Shown here in pieces: positions 1 through 9,317 of a stretch of 37,958 bases of DNA (the stretch's first letter is position 1; each line of letters starts with the position of its first letter). The DNA is from an uncultured Flavobacteriales bacterium (lineage in GTDB: Bacteria > Bacteroidota > Bacteroidia > Flavobacteriales_D > Sanyastnellaceae): the NCBI GenBank assembly GCA_905479115.1, contig CAJQLF010000051.1, positions 1 to 37,958 on the forward strand, read 5' to 3'. The notes beneath the pieces are model-generated. The model was given only the letters and a program-made list of their open reading frames with translations, was not told the DNA's origin and searched no databases. Made by a program: the position numbers and the translations under genes.

Positions 1-276
1 TTGATTCGCCCGATCAATGAAACGACGACTGAATGCACTGTGGACCATTACGGGTATCAAATTTGGCTGGGCCGGACAGAGGATGGCCTGGCGTTCAGCT
101 GCATGGAAGGGTTGCGAGGCCAGTTCGTAGTGTCGGTGCCATCTTTGGATCTGGTCGTGGTCCGCACGGGTTTCAAAAAAGATGAACACAGAACCGATGA
201 GCTGCCTTCTGACGTGTACCGCATCGTCCAGATGGGAAGAAGGGTATTCGAGGCTGCTCAAGCGGTGCGAATGTGA
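1..276 (+). CDS. Serine hydrolase (beta-lactamase/class C-like), C-terminal fragment
   Basis: Open from the first base of the window and ending at a TGA at 274-276, so this is the last 91 codons of a gene that starts upstream; the TTG at base 1 is probably an internal leucine. The segments YGYQIWLG, RGQFVVSVPSLDLVVVRTG and the closing helix resemble the C-terminal end of the beta-lactamase/penicillin-binding-protein-like serine hydrolase family, in which a G-x-G-G-Q-hydrophobic strand precedes the final helix. The catalytic SxxK and YxN motifs would lie outside the window, so activity and substrate cannot be judged. The next gene, a response regulator, begins 79 bases downstream on the same strand. 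Confidence 0.6.
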   Translation: MIRPINETTTECTVDHYGYQIWLGRTEDGLAFSCMEGLRGQFVVSVPSLDLVVVRTGFKKDEHRTDELPSDVYRIVQMGRRVFEAAQAVRM

Positions 277-355
277 GTTCATCATGTGCGGACGCAAAAA
301 AGGTCGGCGGTACTTTTCATTTGCGCTGTTGATTTGAGGTGTTAATAGCAAAAGG

Positions 356-1156
356 ATGACAAAAGAGAACACCCCCATTCGTTGCTTGGTTGTGGACGAT
401 GAAATGCACGCGCGCCAAGCGATTTGCCGGCAAATAGAAAGGCATTGCCCCGACTTTCATGTGGTTCAAACCGCCAGCAGCGCCGTCGAAGCATTCCAAT
501 TGGTGAATGAACTGACGCCTGACGTGGTTTTTTTGGATGTGCAGATGCCCCATGAGACGGGATTGCAGCTGTTGGATCGATTCAAGGAACGAAACTTTTA
601 CGTGGTGTTCTGTACGACCTACCACGAATATGCGGTGGAAGCCTTGCGCCGGCGGGCATTTGATTATTTACTGAAGCCAGTTGATCAGGATGACTTGATC
701 GCGTGCGCGAAAAAAATCATTCACAAACTTCGGATTGAAAAGGAGCCATCGCCTCAACAGCCGCCTGGCGGAAAACGAATCGAGCTCATCACCTCGGGGC
801 AGCGTTTCTTTGTGCGTCATTCAGAAATTCTTTACGTCGAGGCTTCAGGCAGTTATTCCACGTTCTATTTAAGTTCGGGCAGGCGGATAACGGTTTCGAA
901 AAACCTCAAGCGCATCGAAGTCATGCTGCAGGATTCTATTTTCTGCCGGGTGCACAATTCCTTTTTGGTGCGACTTGCGTCGGTTCAATCGTTTAGCCAC
1001 CGGAACGGTACACTGCATTTGACCAACGGGAAGGACGTACCGATTGCTGTTCGAAAAAAGGAACATGTCCGAAAGCGGTTGATTCAACTCATGATTGATG
1101 TTAACGGTGATGCAGGAATGCCCCTCGCTGCCGAGTCTGAGACGCCGCTTATTTAA
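356..1156 (+). CDS. LytTR-family two-component response regulator
   Basis: 266 residues. Residues 8-125 form a receiver domain: the acidic pair D14-D15, the predicted phosphoacceptor D61 in VVFLDVQMP, the conserved Thr near 87-88 and K107 in LLKPVD. A linker follows, then a LytTR DNA-binding domain at about 138-245 (IELITSGQRFFV, ILYVEASGSYSTFYL, FCRVHNSFLV). This is the AgrA/LytR architecture, so the protein is expected to be a cytoplasmic transcription regulator activated by a sensor kinase. No kinase gene is present in the window, and the partner may lie upstream or elsewhere. The ATG at 356 follows AAAGG directly, which is too close to act as a normal ribosome-binding site. rlmN begins 40 bases downstream. 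The target genes are unknown. Confidence 0.9.
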   Translation: MTKENTPIRCLVVDDEMHARQAICRQIERHCPDFHVVQTASSAVEAFQLVNELTPDVVFLDVQMPHETGLQLLDRFKERNFYVVFCTTYHEYAVEALRRRAFDYLLKPVDQDDLIACAKKIIHKLRIEKEPSPQQPPGGKRIELITSGQRFFVRHSEILYVEASGSYSTFYLSSGRRITVSKNLKRIEVMLQDSIFCRVHNSFLVRLASVQSFSHRNGTLHLTNGKDVPIAVRKKEHVRKRLIQLMIDVNGDAGMPLAAESETPLI

Positions 1157-1181
1157 AAACAAGCACCAAGGTTCGAGCGAG

Positions 1182-1189
1182 TATCTTTG
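1182..1189 (+). promoter_or_regulatory. Predicted Bacteroidota -7 box upstream of rlmN
   Basis: TATCTTTG matches the Bacteroidota TAnnTTTG -7 consensus exactly. It ends seven bases before the ATG at 1197, so a transcript from it would carry almost no 5' leader. No good TTG/TTTG -33 element is visible at 19-23 bases upstream, so this is a half-match only. Confidence 0.4.
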
Positions 1190-1196
1190 CTCTATC

Positions 1197-2258
1197 ATGG
1201 AACGGAAAGACATCCGCGCGTTATCGCCCTCCGAATTGCAGGAAGCCATGCTGGAATTGGGAGAAAAACCTTTTCGGGCGAAGCAAGTAGAGGAATGGAT
1301 TTGGACAAAAGGAGCGGGATCATTTGAAGAAATGAGCAACCTTTCCAAATCGCTTAGAGAGCGGTTGGAAGAGAATTTTACGCTGCAGCGAGTCGCCATC
1401 GCAGACCAACAGCACAGCGAGGATGGGACCATCAAATGTGCATTTGATGTGCGGGCAGGACAGGTGGTAGAAGGGGTATTGATTCCAACATCGAAACGGA
1501 TGACGGCGTGCATCTCCTCCCAAGCAGGATGTAGCTTGGCTTGTAAATTTTGTGCGACGGGTCGACTTAAGTTGCTCAAGAATTTGAGTGCAGGCGAGAT
1601 CTACGATCAAGTTGAAATGATTCGGGACATGGCCATGGATCACCATCAGCAGCACTTAACGAACATCGTTTACATGGGAATGGGAGAGCCACTGCTGAAT
1701 TACAAAGAAGTGCTTGCATCCATTGACCGCATTTGTGGAGACCCCGGACTTGGTATGTCGCCCAAGCGCATCACAGTGAGCACGGCTGGAATCGCCAAGG
1801 CAATTAAGCGACTCGGAGATGATGAAGTTCGGTTCAATTTAGCGCTTTCATTGCATGCAGCGAACGACGAAAAACGCAACCGCATCATGGCCATCAATGA
1901 GTCCAATAACCTGGACGCTTTGGCAGAGGCGCTGCAGTACTTTTACTCCAAGACAGGCACGCGGGTGACGTTTGAATACATCATCTTCAAAGATTTCAAT
2001 GACGAACTGGAGGATGCTCGAGAACTGGCTGCTTTTTGTGCCCGGGTTCCGAGCAAGGTCAACATCATCGAATACAACCCCATTGATGGCGGTGAATTCG
2101 AACAAGCAGATCCTGAGCGGGTCGACGCCTTTGTGGCGCTATTGGAAAGCCGCAACGTAATTGTCAATGTCCGGCGCTCTCGGGGGAAGGACATTGATGC
2201 AGCCTGCGGTCAACTGGCGAATAAAAATTCCGCCGCAACACCGGCATTTAAGACGTAA
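1197..2258 (+). CDS. rlmN: Dual-specificity 23S rRNA/tRNA adenine-C2 methyltransferase RlmN
   Basis: Radical-SAM enzyme that methylates C2 of A2503 in 23S rRNA and A37 in some tRNAs. The 353-residue product has the radical-SAM cysteine motif C112-x3-C116-x2-C119 (AGCSLACKFCATG) for the 4Fe-4S cluster, the downstream YMGMGEPLLNY and VSTAGIA segments, and the C-terminal VRRSRGKDIDAACGQLA stretch, whose Cys is the family's methyl-carrying residue. The frame is open back to 1095, inside the response-regulator gene, but the ATG at 1197 gives the normal family length and lies just after a -7 box. Its TAA (2256-2258) abuts the lepA stop codon on the other strand with no base between. It needs a Fe-S cluster, which the SUF operon in this window could supply. 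Confidence 0.95.
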   Translation: MERKDIRALSPSELQEAMLELGEKPFRAKQVEEWIWTKGAGSFEEMSNLSKSLRERLEENFTLQRVAIADQQHSEDGTIKCAFDVRAGQVVEGVLIPTSKRMTACISSQAGCSLACKFCATGRLKLLKNLSAGEIYDQVEMIRDMAMDHHQQHLTNIVYMGMGEPLLNYKEVLASIDRICGDPGLGMSPKRITVSTAGIAKAIKRLGDDEVRFNLALSLHAANDEKRNRIMAINESNNLDALAEALQYFYSKTGTRVTFEYIIFKDFNDELEDARELAAFCARVPSKVNIIEYNPIDGGEFEQADPERVDAFVALLESRNVIVNVRRSRGKDIDAACGQLANKNSAATPAFKT

Positions 2259-4049
2259 TTAGTCCAGTTTGAGCACGGCGAGGAAGGCCGATTGAGGTAC
2301 TTCAATGTTCCCTACTTGGCGCATACGCTTCTTTCCTTTTTTCTGCTTTTCGAGCAACTTTCGCTTTCGAGTGATGTCACCGCCATAGCATTTTGCCGTG
2401 ACGTCTTTTCGAACGGGCTTAATGGTCTCGCGTGCGATAATCTTGGCGCCGATGCCGGCCTGCAAGGCGATCATAAACTGCTGACGCGGGATCAATTCCT
2501 TGAGCTTGAGGCAGATTTTCTTTCCAAGATTAAAGGCGTTATCGCGGTGGATGAGGGCGCTGAGGGCATCGACACCGTCTCCGTTGAGCATAATGTCAAG
2601 TTTCACCAAGTGAGAAGGCTTGTACTCATCCGGGAAGTAATCGAAAGACGCATAACCCCTGGAGACGGATTTGAGTTTGTCGTAAAAGTCGAATACGATT
2701 TCTCCGAGGGGCATATTAAACGAAAGCTCCACTCGATCGGAAGTCAAGTAGACTTGGTTCAACAAAACCCCACGCTTTTCAATGCACAAGCTCATGACCT
2801 GGCCGATGTATTCGCTCTTGGTGATGACTTGAGCTTTGATGAACGGTTCTTCGACGCGTTCTAAGTGATTCGGAACGGGCAAATCAGAGGGGTTATTGAC
2901 AACCTGCATCCCGCCATCTTTGGTGTATGCGTGATAACTCACGTTCGGCACGGTGGTGATCACCGTCATATCAAATTCCCGCTCCAGCCGCTCTTGAATG
3001 ATCTCCATGTGCAACATCCCGAGGAATCCGCATCGAAAGCCAAAGCCCAAGGCGACGGAGGATTCCGGTTCAAATACCAATGAGGCATCGTTGAGCTGCA
3101 ATTTCTCCATGGATGCGCGAAGTTCCTCGTAATCTTCCGTATCGACCGGATAAATCCCAGCAAACACCATCGGCTTGACATCTTCAAACCCGTGGATGCG
3201 ATCTTCACAGGGGTTTTCCTTGAGTGTGATCGTATCTCCTACCTTGACTTCTCGGGCGTTTTTGATGCCTGAAATGATGTACCCAACATCGCCGGGGGCC
3301 AGTTCCTTGCGGGGAATGAGATCCATACCTAGAACACCGATTTCATCTGCGGTGTAATCGTTGTTGGTCGCGAAAAATTTGACCAAATCCCCCTTTTTTA
3401 GTCGGCCGTTTAGGATGCGGAAATAAGCGATGATTCCTCGAAAGGGGTTGTAAACACTGTCAAAAATCATGGCCTGCAAGGGGGCATCAGGATCACCTTT
3501 CGGGGCTGATACCCGTTCTACAATGGCCTCCAGAATTTTGTCCACACCCAAGCCGGTTTTACCGCTAGCCGGTATGATATCGTCCATAGAGCAGCCAATG
3601 AGGTCCACGATTTGGTCTCCGACTACCTCCATGTCGGCAGAGTCCAAATCCATTTTATTGAGGACGGGGATGATTTCAAGGTCATGCTCCAAAGCGAGGT
3701 AGAGATTTGAAATCGTCTGAGCTTCAATGCCTTGCGTTGCATCTACAATGAGGAGGGCCCCTTCACAAGCGGCGATGGATCGAGAGACTTCGTAGCTGAA
3801 GTCGACGTGTCCTGGCGTATCAATCAAATTAAAGATGTACTCCTCTCCATCGGCCGCGGTATAGACCATCTGAATGGCGTGGCTTTTGATGGTGATCCCA
3901 CGCTCTCGTTCGAGGTCCATATCGTCGAGCGCTTGGTCCTGCATCTGCCGTTCGGTGATGGTTCCTGTGGTTTGGAGCAACCTGTCGGCCAGGGTGCTTT
4001 TCCCATGGTCAATATGTGCAATAATGCAGAAATTTCGGATGTTTTTCAT
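2259..4049 (-). CDS. lepA: Elongation factor 4 (LepA), back-translocating GTPase
   Basis: 596 residues, the usual LepA length. It is a ribosome-bound translational GTPase. From the N-terminus it shows the P-loop/G1 [10 protein letters not shown], switch region RGITIKSH, G3 [12 protein letters not shown]4 [12 protein letters not shown]-like domains, and the LepA-specific C-terminus with [21 protein letters not shown] and [15 protein letters not shown]. The frame extends to a TTG at 4082, but the ATG at 4049 starting [16 protein letters not shown] matches family N-termini and has a -7 box 17 bases upstream. It is convergent with rlmN with zero spacing and divergent from the large secreted-protein gene at 4227. 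Confidence 0.97.
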   Translation of the reverse strand: MKNIRNFCIIAHIDHGKSTLADRLLQTTGTITERQMQDQALDDMDLERERGITIKSHAIQMVYTAADGEEYIFNLIDTPGHVDFSYEVSRSIAACEGALLIVDATQGIEAQTISNLYLALEHDLEIIPVLNKMDLDSADMEVVGDQIVDLIGCSMDDIIPASGKTGLGVDKILEAIVERVSAPKGDPDAPLQAMIFDSVYNPFRGIIAYFRILNGRLKKGDLVKFFATNNDYTADEIGVLGMDLIPRKELAPGDVGYIISGIKNAREVKVGDTITLKENPCEDRIHGFEDVKPMVFAGIYPVDTEDYEELRASMEKLQLNDASLVFEPESSVALGFGFRCGFLGMLHMEIIQERLEREFDMTVITTVPNVSYHAYTKDGGMQVVNNPSDLPVPNHLERVEEPFIKAQVITKSEYIGQVMSLCIEKRGVLLNQVYLTSDRVELSFNMPLGEIVFDFYDKLKSVSRGYASFDYFPDEYKPSHLVKLDIMLNGDGVDALSALIHRDNAFNLGKKICLKLKELIPRQQFMIALQAGIGAKIIARETIKPVRKDVTAKCYGGDITRKRKLLEKQKKGKKRMRQVGNIEVPQSAFLAVLKLD

Positions 4050-4066
4050 CGAGGACGAATGTTCCT

Positions 4067-4074
4067 CAAAACTA
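4067..4074 (-). promoter_or_regulatory. Predicted -7 box for lepA
   Basis: On the minus strand this reads TAGTTTTG, a full match to TAnnTTTG, 17 bases before the lepA ATG. A matching -33 TTG is not evident at the expected distance. The position agrees with translation starting at 4049 and not at the upstream TTG at 4082. Confidence 0.4.
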
Positions 4075-4137
4075 CGTTGCAACCGGATGCTTTTTAGAAG
4101 AATTGTTGCGGATATTTCGAGTACTTCAGGATTGCCC

Positions 4138-4145
4138 TATATTTA
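4138..4145 (+). promoter_or_regulatory. Possible -7 box for the 4227 gene
   Basis: TATATTTA resembles TAnnTTTG, with a TTTC about 19 bases upstream as a weak -33. It would give a leader of roughly 75 bases before the ATG at 4227. The remainder of the 177-base divergent region 4050-4226 holds only the lepA box and the ACCTGT repeats listed separately. Confidence 0.25.
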
Positions 4146-4199
4146 CGAATTCTGTGGTCGTTTGATTGTTGATAATCATAGCTTTCCAATTTTGAGCTG

Positions 4200-4222
4200 A
4201 CCTGTGAAACCTGTAAACCTGT
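4200..4222 (+). repeat. Three ACCTGT direct repeats just before a start codon
   Basis: ACCTGT occurs at 4200-4205, 4209-4214 and 4217-4222, each followed by an A-rich spacer, ending four bases before the ATG at 4227. They occupy the place of a ribosome-binding site but are not Shine-Dalgarno-like. Function unknown. Confidence 0.5.
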
Positions 4223-4226
4223 TGAA

Positions 4227-7200
4227 ATGAGTCGAATCTTACTAACAGCAATATTTGGCCTGCTGGCCTTTGGCCTTGCAGCCCAAGTGGAATACACCAG
4301 CCAAAATGTTGCAGATCAAGCACCTTACGTGCAGCCTTCTGAGACTTCAATTGAGGGTGTGCTTGAGCGGTATGGTTCGTACAAGGGAGCGGTATTGAAT
4401 ATGACACGTGATGAGTGGGAGGTCATGCGGTCTTCGGATGTTTATGACCACGAAGAGGCCAAGCGTATTTTGAAGGAGCACAAGGCCAGGTGGAAGGCGG
4501 AACACGCGCAAGAGATTGCTGACCGAAAAGCGGAGCGCATGCAAATGACGGGTGGTTGTGATTGTTGGGTGGAGCCTGACGAATCCTATACCCTGATTAC
4601 CGAAGACGATCAATATTACACGGCTGGAGCAGGCATCAATGTTGATTTTTCAACACCGCCAATCCAGATGGGCTTTGATTTCAATCTCTATGGAATCACG
4701 TTTGATAATTTTTACCTGAACTCCAAGGGTTCGGTTTCTTTCGATAACTACACCATCGATTGGACACCGGAAGAGTTCCCCGTAACGACGGACGAGGTGG
4801 CTCAAATTGCGGGGTTTTGGGCCGATTCAGATTACCGATTGTCTGGAGATATTTACTATAAAGTGACGGAAAATGAAGTGCTTATTAACTTCATTGATGT
4901 GGGGTATTACAACATGGGAGAGGATCTTTATAACTCCTATCAAATCGTCATCACGAGCGAAGAATCAACGTATTTGCCGAACGGTGCGAACACGCAGATG
5001 TGCTACCTCGAAATGGATTGGGCACACGGCGATGTAGGGGGTTCGAGTGGTTGCTGCGGGGATAGCCCGGCTACGGTTGGTATCGATGCCGCTCCGGATT
5101 TTGGCCCCTTCCTGCAATTCGGTCGGTTTAATACCCTGGACGACACCTACAATGGGCCGCAGGGCACAGGTCCGGATGCGGACGATGGCGTGCATTGGCT
5201 GAATTACAGAAACTTCGTCATGGACTCCGCTGAGGACAGCGAGAACCTGGCCCCATTCCCTACGGCCAACGTGGGATGCGACACGGTATTTATGTGCTTG
5301 GGGAATACCTTCGACATGAACCTCAGCTTCCTCGGACCTGAGCCCAATCAGACCATTACCGTGACCTCCACGGATGTTCCCGGTTGGGATTACACCATCA
5401 CAGAGGAAGATGACTTGGCGAATATTACGGGGATTTTCACAGCTTTGCCTGAGAATGTAGGGATTCAGGAGATTACCATTACAGCGACAGATGACGGCAC
5501 ACCAGTGGGTGAAACGGTGACGACCTTGGTCTTCGAAGTCTTGGATATTGTTCTGCCAGAGTTGACCGTTGATGGCAACACCGCTATTTGTGCTGGAGGG
5601 GAGTTAACCCTAACGGCAACAGGTGACTTTGAAGAAATTGTGTGGTCCAATGGAACACCAGGGAACACGAACACCTACTCGTACGGGGGGACATTTTTTG
5701 TCACAGGTTACATCGACCAGTGCACCGTTGTTGAGGAGTTTTACGTTGATCAAAGCCCTTACTTTTTACCGGATGTTGTGGTAGATCCGGCTGCAGTTTG
5801 TCCAGGGCAAACCGCTTTGGTTGTAGTGGACTCGCTCGAGCAACTGGAGTACGATATTTATCAATGGGATGCAGATTGGAATGGATTGGGCGGAGAGGTG
5901 GTTTCCTATGTGGGTGACGCGGGAGCAGAACTCACCGCAGGGACCTACCGATTGTTGGTGACGGACGAGGATGGCTGTCAAGGACAGCGAGTCTTTATCA
6001 TTGAAACCATTGGATCCTTCATTCCGGAGGTAACCATTGATCCGTTCTGCGACGGCATTCCAAGTTCGGTTGTATTTGAAGGCGGTTTTTCCAGCCCGCA
6101 AGAGGGAGCATTCTTGGTTTACATGAGTTCTAACGAGTCTTCGGGTTGGGGAGGGAGTTACTTGGAGGTAATTATCAATGATGACAGCTATATCCTGACA
6201 TCGAGCAGTGCCTTCGAACAATTTGATTTTGACATTGTCGCAGGAGATAACATTGAGATCGTCTTTTATGAAGACGCCTCCATCGATTCGGATGTGCTTT
6301 CCGTCTCTGTCTACAACTGTGGGTTCTTGAATGCCACTCAAATCAGCGACTTGGGACCGGGCACGATTTTCACCTCTCCATCTGAATGCATCGCATCTCC
6401 AGCCACGGGCGAATGGACCTGCGTGTCTGCTCCAGTAGACGGTTGGGAGTTTACAAATACGGATCAATACGATACGGAGTTCATACCTACGAGTTACGGT
6501 CTCTATGAGATTTGCTTTGCTGAGGAGACGTGCCAGAGTGATTATTGCTACGACATTGAAATCACCGAGGAGCCTTCGGTGGAACTTACCGTCATCGATG
6601 ATTTGCTGTGCGATGGGGAGTCGGAGACGGTTTTTGCTGAAGTAGATGACATAGGAGGCACGGCAACGTTGAACTGGTCTGCTCCTGGGGATGATGATGT
6701 GGCGTTCAACGAGTTCTCATTTTCGAATACGACTACGTATAACGCATCCATTGTTGTAACCAATGGTTGTGGCTCTGCGTCAGCGTCCGTTCCGCTGTAT
6801 TCTCAATTCACGCCTGAACCGAGTTTGGAGGATGAAAATTTGTGTGAAGGCGGTGAAGTCTATTTAGATCCGACCAGCCCGGATACGCCAGATTTGGAGT
6901 TCGAGTGGTACTTCAATGGCAACTTGATTCCGGGTGAGATTGCAGAAGAATATTCCGCTGTTGAAACGGGAGAATTCTGTGTGGAGGTTTCAAATCAATG
7001 CGGACAAGGTGAAGCTTGCGCGGACATTAGCATCGTCGGCGATATTCCGCTTCCACTGGAGAGCATGACCATCGATTGCTTGGGAGATGGAGTAGGTGTC
7101 GTCATTCCTGACTTGCCTGATGGATATACCGTGGTATGGCCCGATGGTTCCACCGATTTGACGTGGGAAGTAATAGATGGGAGTGAATACGATGGACAAG

Positions 7201-7931
7201 ATATTTGCATGGACTATACCGATCCATTTGGTTGTGAGACCAACACCGTATGCTCTTATTTGTACATTGGTTTGCCACCGGCAATTGAGCCGGAACCATT
7301 CCTTGGAGAGGACGATGGGGTTGAGTACTGGACATGGTCGAACCCTTATCGTCAAATACCAGCTACTTCGCCTAATGGAGAAGATAATCCGCATTTGACG
7401 CTGTGTCCCGAAGTGGAGTACGATTTTGAGCTGCATGCTACCACATGGAATGGTACCGACTGGATCGATGGTGCTGGTGAATATGAGTGGTGGGTGGAGT
7501 GCCCGGACACGACGATTTACTTTGGCAATCCTGTGGACATCATGACCGTAGTGAGTTCAACCTTGAACCAAAATTGTTGGGAATACGGGATTGAATTGGT
7601 TGGATCAGCAATCAACCCTTGCGCAGTTGGTGGTGTGCGCCAAGAATGGGATGTCGTGATTGATTATTGTGCGTTGACCATCCCAAATGTCTTTACGCCT
7701 GATTACGGTGATGCCATGAATGAGGACTTCCACATTGAAGGCCTTGAAGTGTACGACAATGTTTACATGCGCATATACAACCGCTGGGGACAAGAGGTAT
7801 ACGCTAGTAACAATTACACCAATGAATCCGCGTGGCGTCCCAACAATGGTGAAACAGGAACGTACTGGTACAACTTGCGCCTACCAAGCGGCATTGAACA
7901 AAGTGGGCACGTGACGATTTTGCGCGACTGA
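4227..7931 (+). CDS. Large secreted protein: nidogen-like N-terminus, Ig/PKD-like modules, T9SS type B C-terminal domain
   Basis: 1234 residues. It opens with a Sec signal peptide (ILLTAIFGLLAFGLAAQ) and a charged helical stretch at about 50-105. Residues about 115-310 resemble the nidogen extracellular (NIDO) domain: DFNLYGITFDNFYLNSKGSV, IAGFWADSDYR, YNSYQIVIT and DWAHGDVGGSSGCCG. Several cysteine-containing Ig/PKD-like modules fill the middle. The last ~85 residues (IPNVFTPDYGD, MRIYNRWGQEVYAS, GTYWYNLRLPSG) form the gliding-motility-associated C-terminal domain used as a type B sorting signal by the type IX secretion system. The product is probably exported to the cell surface or medium as an adhesin or structural protein; the ligand is unknown. 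radA begins 12 bases downstream and may be cotranscribed. Confidence 0.9.
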   Translation: MSRILLTAIFGLLAFGLAAQVEYTSQNVADQAPYVQPSETSIEGVLERYGSYKGAVLNMTRDEWEVMRSSDVYDHEEAKRILKEHKARWKAEHAQEIADRKAERMQMTGGCDCWVEPDESYTLITEDDQYYTAGAGINVDFSTPPIQMGFDFNLYGITFDNFYLNSKGSVSFDNYTIDWTPEEFPVTTDEVAQIAGFWADSDYRLSGDIYYKVTENEVLINFIDVGYYNMGEDLYNSYQIVITSEESTYLPNGANTQMCYLEMDWAHGDVGGSSGCCGDSPATVGIDAAPDFGPFLQFGRFNTLDDTYNGPQGTGPDADDGVHWLNYRNFVMDSAEDSENLAPFPTANVGCDTVFMCLGNTFDMNLSFLGPEPNQTITVTSTDVPGWDYTITEEDDLANITGIFTALPENVGIQEITITATDDGTPVGETVTTLVFEVLDIVLPELTVDGNTAICAGGELTLTATGDFEEIVWSNGTPGNTNTYSYGGTFFVTGYIDQCTVVEEFYVDQSPYFLPDVVVDPAAVCPGQTALVVVDSLEQLEYDIYQWDADWNGLGGEVVSYVGDAGAELTAGTYRLLVTDEDGCQGQRVFIIETIGSFIPEVTIDPFCDGIPSSVVFEGGFSSPQEGAFLVYMSSNESSGWGGSYLEVIINDDSYILTSSSAFEQFDFDIVAGDNIEIVFYEDASIDSDVLSVSVYNCGFLNATQISDLGPGTIFTSPSECIASPATGEWTCVSAPVDGWEFTNTDQYDTEFIPTSYGLYEICFAEETCQSDYCYDIEITEEPSVELTVIDDLLCDGESETVFAEVDDIGGTATLNWSAPGDDDVAFNEFSFSNTTTYNASIVVTNGCGSASASVPLYSQFTPEPSLEDENLCEGGEVYLDPTSPDTPDLEFEWYFNGNLIPGEIAEEYSAVETGEFCVEVSNQCGQGEACADISIVGDIPLPLESMTIDCLGDGVGVVIPDLPDGYTVVWPDGSTDLTWEVIDGSEYDGQDICMDYTDPFGCETNTVCSYLYIGLPPAIEPEPFLGEDDGVEYWTWSNPYRQIPATSPNGEDNPHLTLCPEVEYDFELHATTWNGTDWIDGAGEYEWWVECPDTTIYFGNPVDIMTVVSSTLNQNCWEYGIELVGSAINPCAVGGVRQEWDVVIDYCALTIPNVFTPDYGDAMNEDFHIEGLEVYDNVYMRIYNRWGQEVYASNNYTNESAWRPNNGETGTYWYNLRLPSGIEQSGHVTILRD

Positions 7932-7934
7932 TTC

Positions 7935-7946
7935 AGAGGTAACTTG
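7935..7946 (+). promoter_or_regulatory. Ribosome-binding site and TTG start codon of radA
   Basis: AGAGGT at 7935-7940 is followed three bases later by TTG at 7944. The zinc-finger cysteines begin at codon 10 and the preceding gene stops at 7931, so no ATG can serve as start without losing the finger. This is one of few Shine-Dalgarno-like sites in the window. Confidence 0.6.
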
Positions 7947-9317
7947 GCCAAATCGAAAACCCACTACGTCTGCTCTTCATGCGGCCAAGATTCGGTTCAA
8001 TGGGTGGGCAAATGTCCCTCCTGTAAAGCATGGAATACGCTCGAAGCGTTCACGGTCCGGAGCAACACGCCTGCAGAGCGAAGGAAATCGCCACAGTTAA
8101 AGCCAGCTGAAGCCAGACCTCTGGCAGATGTTGAGGTGCTGGAGTTGGGAAGAACCCCAACGGGTGATGCTGAGCTCGACCGGGTATTGGGCCAGGGAGT
8201 GGTCCCAGGCGCGGTTATTTTGTTGGGGGGTGAGCCAGGAATTGGCAAGTCGACCTTGATGCTTCAATCGGTCCTTCACATGGCCAAGGGAGCGAACCGC
8301 ATTCTTTATATTGCCGGAGAAGAAAGTCCAGAACAGGTGCGGATGCGCGCAGAACGACTTGGTCAAGTACCCCCGTCCCTGTTTGTTTTTGCGGAGACCG
8401 ATGCGCAAGCTGTTCTGCGTGAATTGGAGGCGAACAAGCCGTCCATGGTGATTGTCGACTCCATTCAGACGATGTTTTTACCGGAGGTAGAGTCAGCCCC
8501 TGGCTCGGTTTCTCAAATACGAGAGACGGCAGCGGCCTTTACGCGCTATGCCAAACAGCATCATGTTCCCGTTTTTTTTGTGGGGCACATTACGAAGGAG
8601 GGCTCATTGGCAGGCCCGAAGGTGTTGGAACACATGGTGGACGTTGTGCTCCAGTTTGAAGGAGAACGCCACCACGCGTATCGGATGCTGCGGGCCGTCA
8701 AAAATCGGTTTGGAACGACAGCAGAGTTGGGACTCTATGAAATGAGGGGTACGGGGTTGATGGGAGTAGAGCACCCATCGGATGCGCTACTGGGTCAAAA
8801 GTCTGACGACGAAGGCTTGAGCGGAACGGCCGTGTCTGCAGCGCTCGAAGGAGCGCGTCCCATGCTGGTGGAGGTACAGGCCTTGGTTTCAACAGCCGTT
8901 TATGGAACGCCTCAGCGATCGGGAACGGGGTTTGATTTGCGCCGGCTGAATATGCTGCTGGCAGTTTTAGAAAAGCGGTGCGGTTTCAAGCTGGGATCGA
9001 AGGATGTGTTTTTGAATTTGGCAGGGGGGTTGCGCATGCAGGATCCAGCCATTGATTTGGCCGTGGTAGCAGCTATTTTAAGCAGTGTGTTGGATGTCCC
9101 GCTTCCATGGGGGACAGCTTTCGCTGGTGAAGTCGGCTTGACCGGTGAAATCCGCCCTGTTCCGCGCATAAATCAGCGCATTGCTGAGGCCAGTCGACTC
9201 GGAATGAAAAGGCTCTTTTATTCGGGCCATACGCGCAACGTAGAACGCCCAAAGGACAGTCAGCTCGAATTGGTGGGAATACGTCAGGTCAGCGATTTGC
9301 ACGGACGCTTGTTCTAA
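7944..9317 (+). CDS. radA: DNA repair protein RadA (Sms)
   Basis: 457 residues, normal for RadA, the RecA-like ATPase that drives branch migration in recombinational repair. It has the N-terminal four-cysteine zinc finger (C10, C13, C24, C27), a Walker A motif GEPGIGKST at about 96-104, Walker B-like MVIVDSIQT, the RadA signature KNRFG, and the C-terminal Lon-protease-like domain (FLNLAGGLRMQDPAIDLAV, GEVGLTGEIRPV). Translation starts at a TTG. The gene follows the secreted-protein gene by 12 bases. Its TAA overlaps the convergent rsmI stop codon: the two coding regions share four bases (9314-9317). Confidence 0.96.
   Translation: MAKSKTHYVCSSCGQDSVQWVGKCPSCKAWNTLEAFTVRSNTPAERRKSPQLKPAEARPLADVEVLELGRTPTGDAELDRVLGQGVVPGAVILLGGEPGIGKSTLMLQSVLHMAKGANRILYIAGEESPEQVRMRAERLGQVPPSLFVFAETDAQAVLRELEANKPSMVIVDSIQTMFLPEVESAPGSVSQIRETAAAFTRYAKQHHVPVFFVGHITKEGSLAGPKVLEHMVDVVLQFEGERHHAYRMLRAVKNRFGTTAELGLYEMRGTGLMGVEHPSDALLGQKSDDEGLSGTAVSAALEGARPMLVEVQALVSTAVYGTPQRSGTGFDLRRLNMLLAVLEKRCGFKLGSKDVFLNLAGGLRMQDPAIDLAVVAAILSSVLDVPLPWGTAFAGEVGLTGEIRPVPRINQRIAEASRLGMKRLFYSGHTRNVERPKDSQLELVGIRQVSDLHGRLF

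Noticed and set aside
1095-1196. Extended RlmN start inside the response-regulator gene
   Set aside because: It adds 34 unrelated residues; family length, the -7 box and normal N-terminus point to 1197.
2292-2864. 190-codon plus-strand frame opposite lepA
   Set aside because: It is complementary to strongly conserved LepA codons and matches no family.
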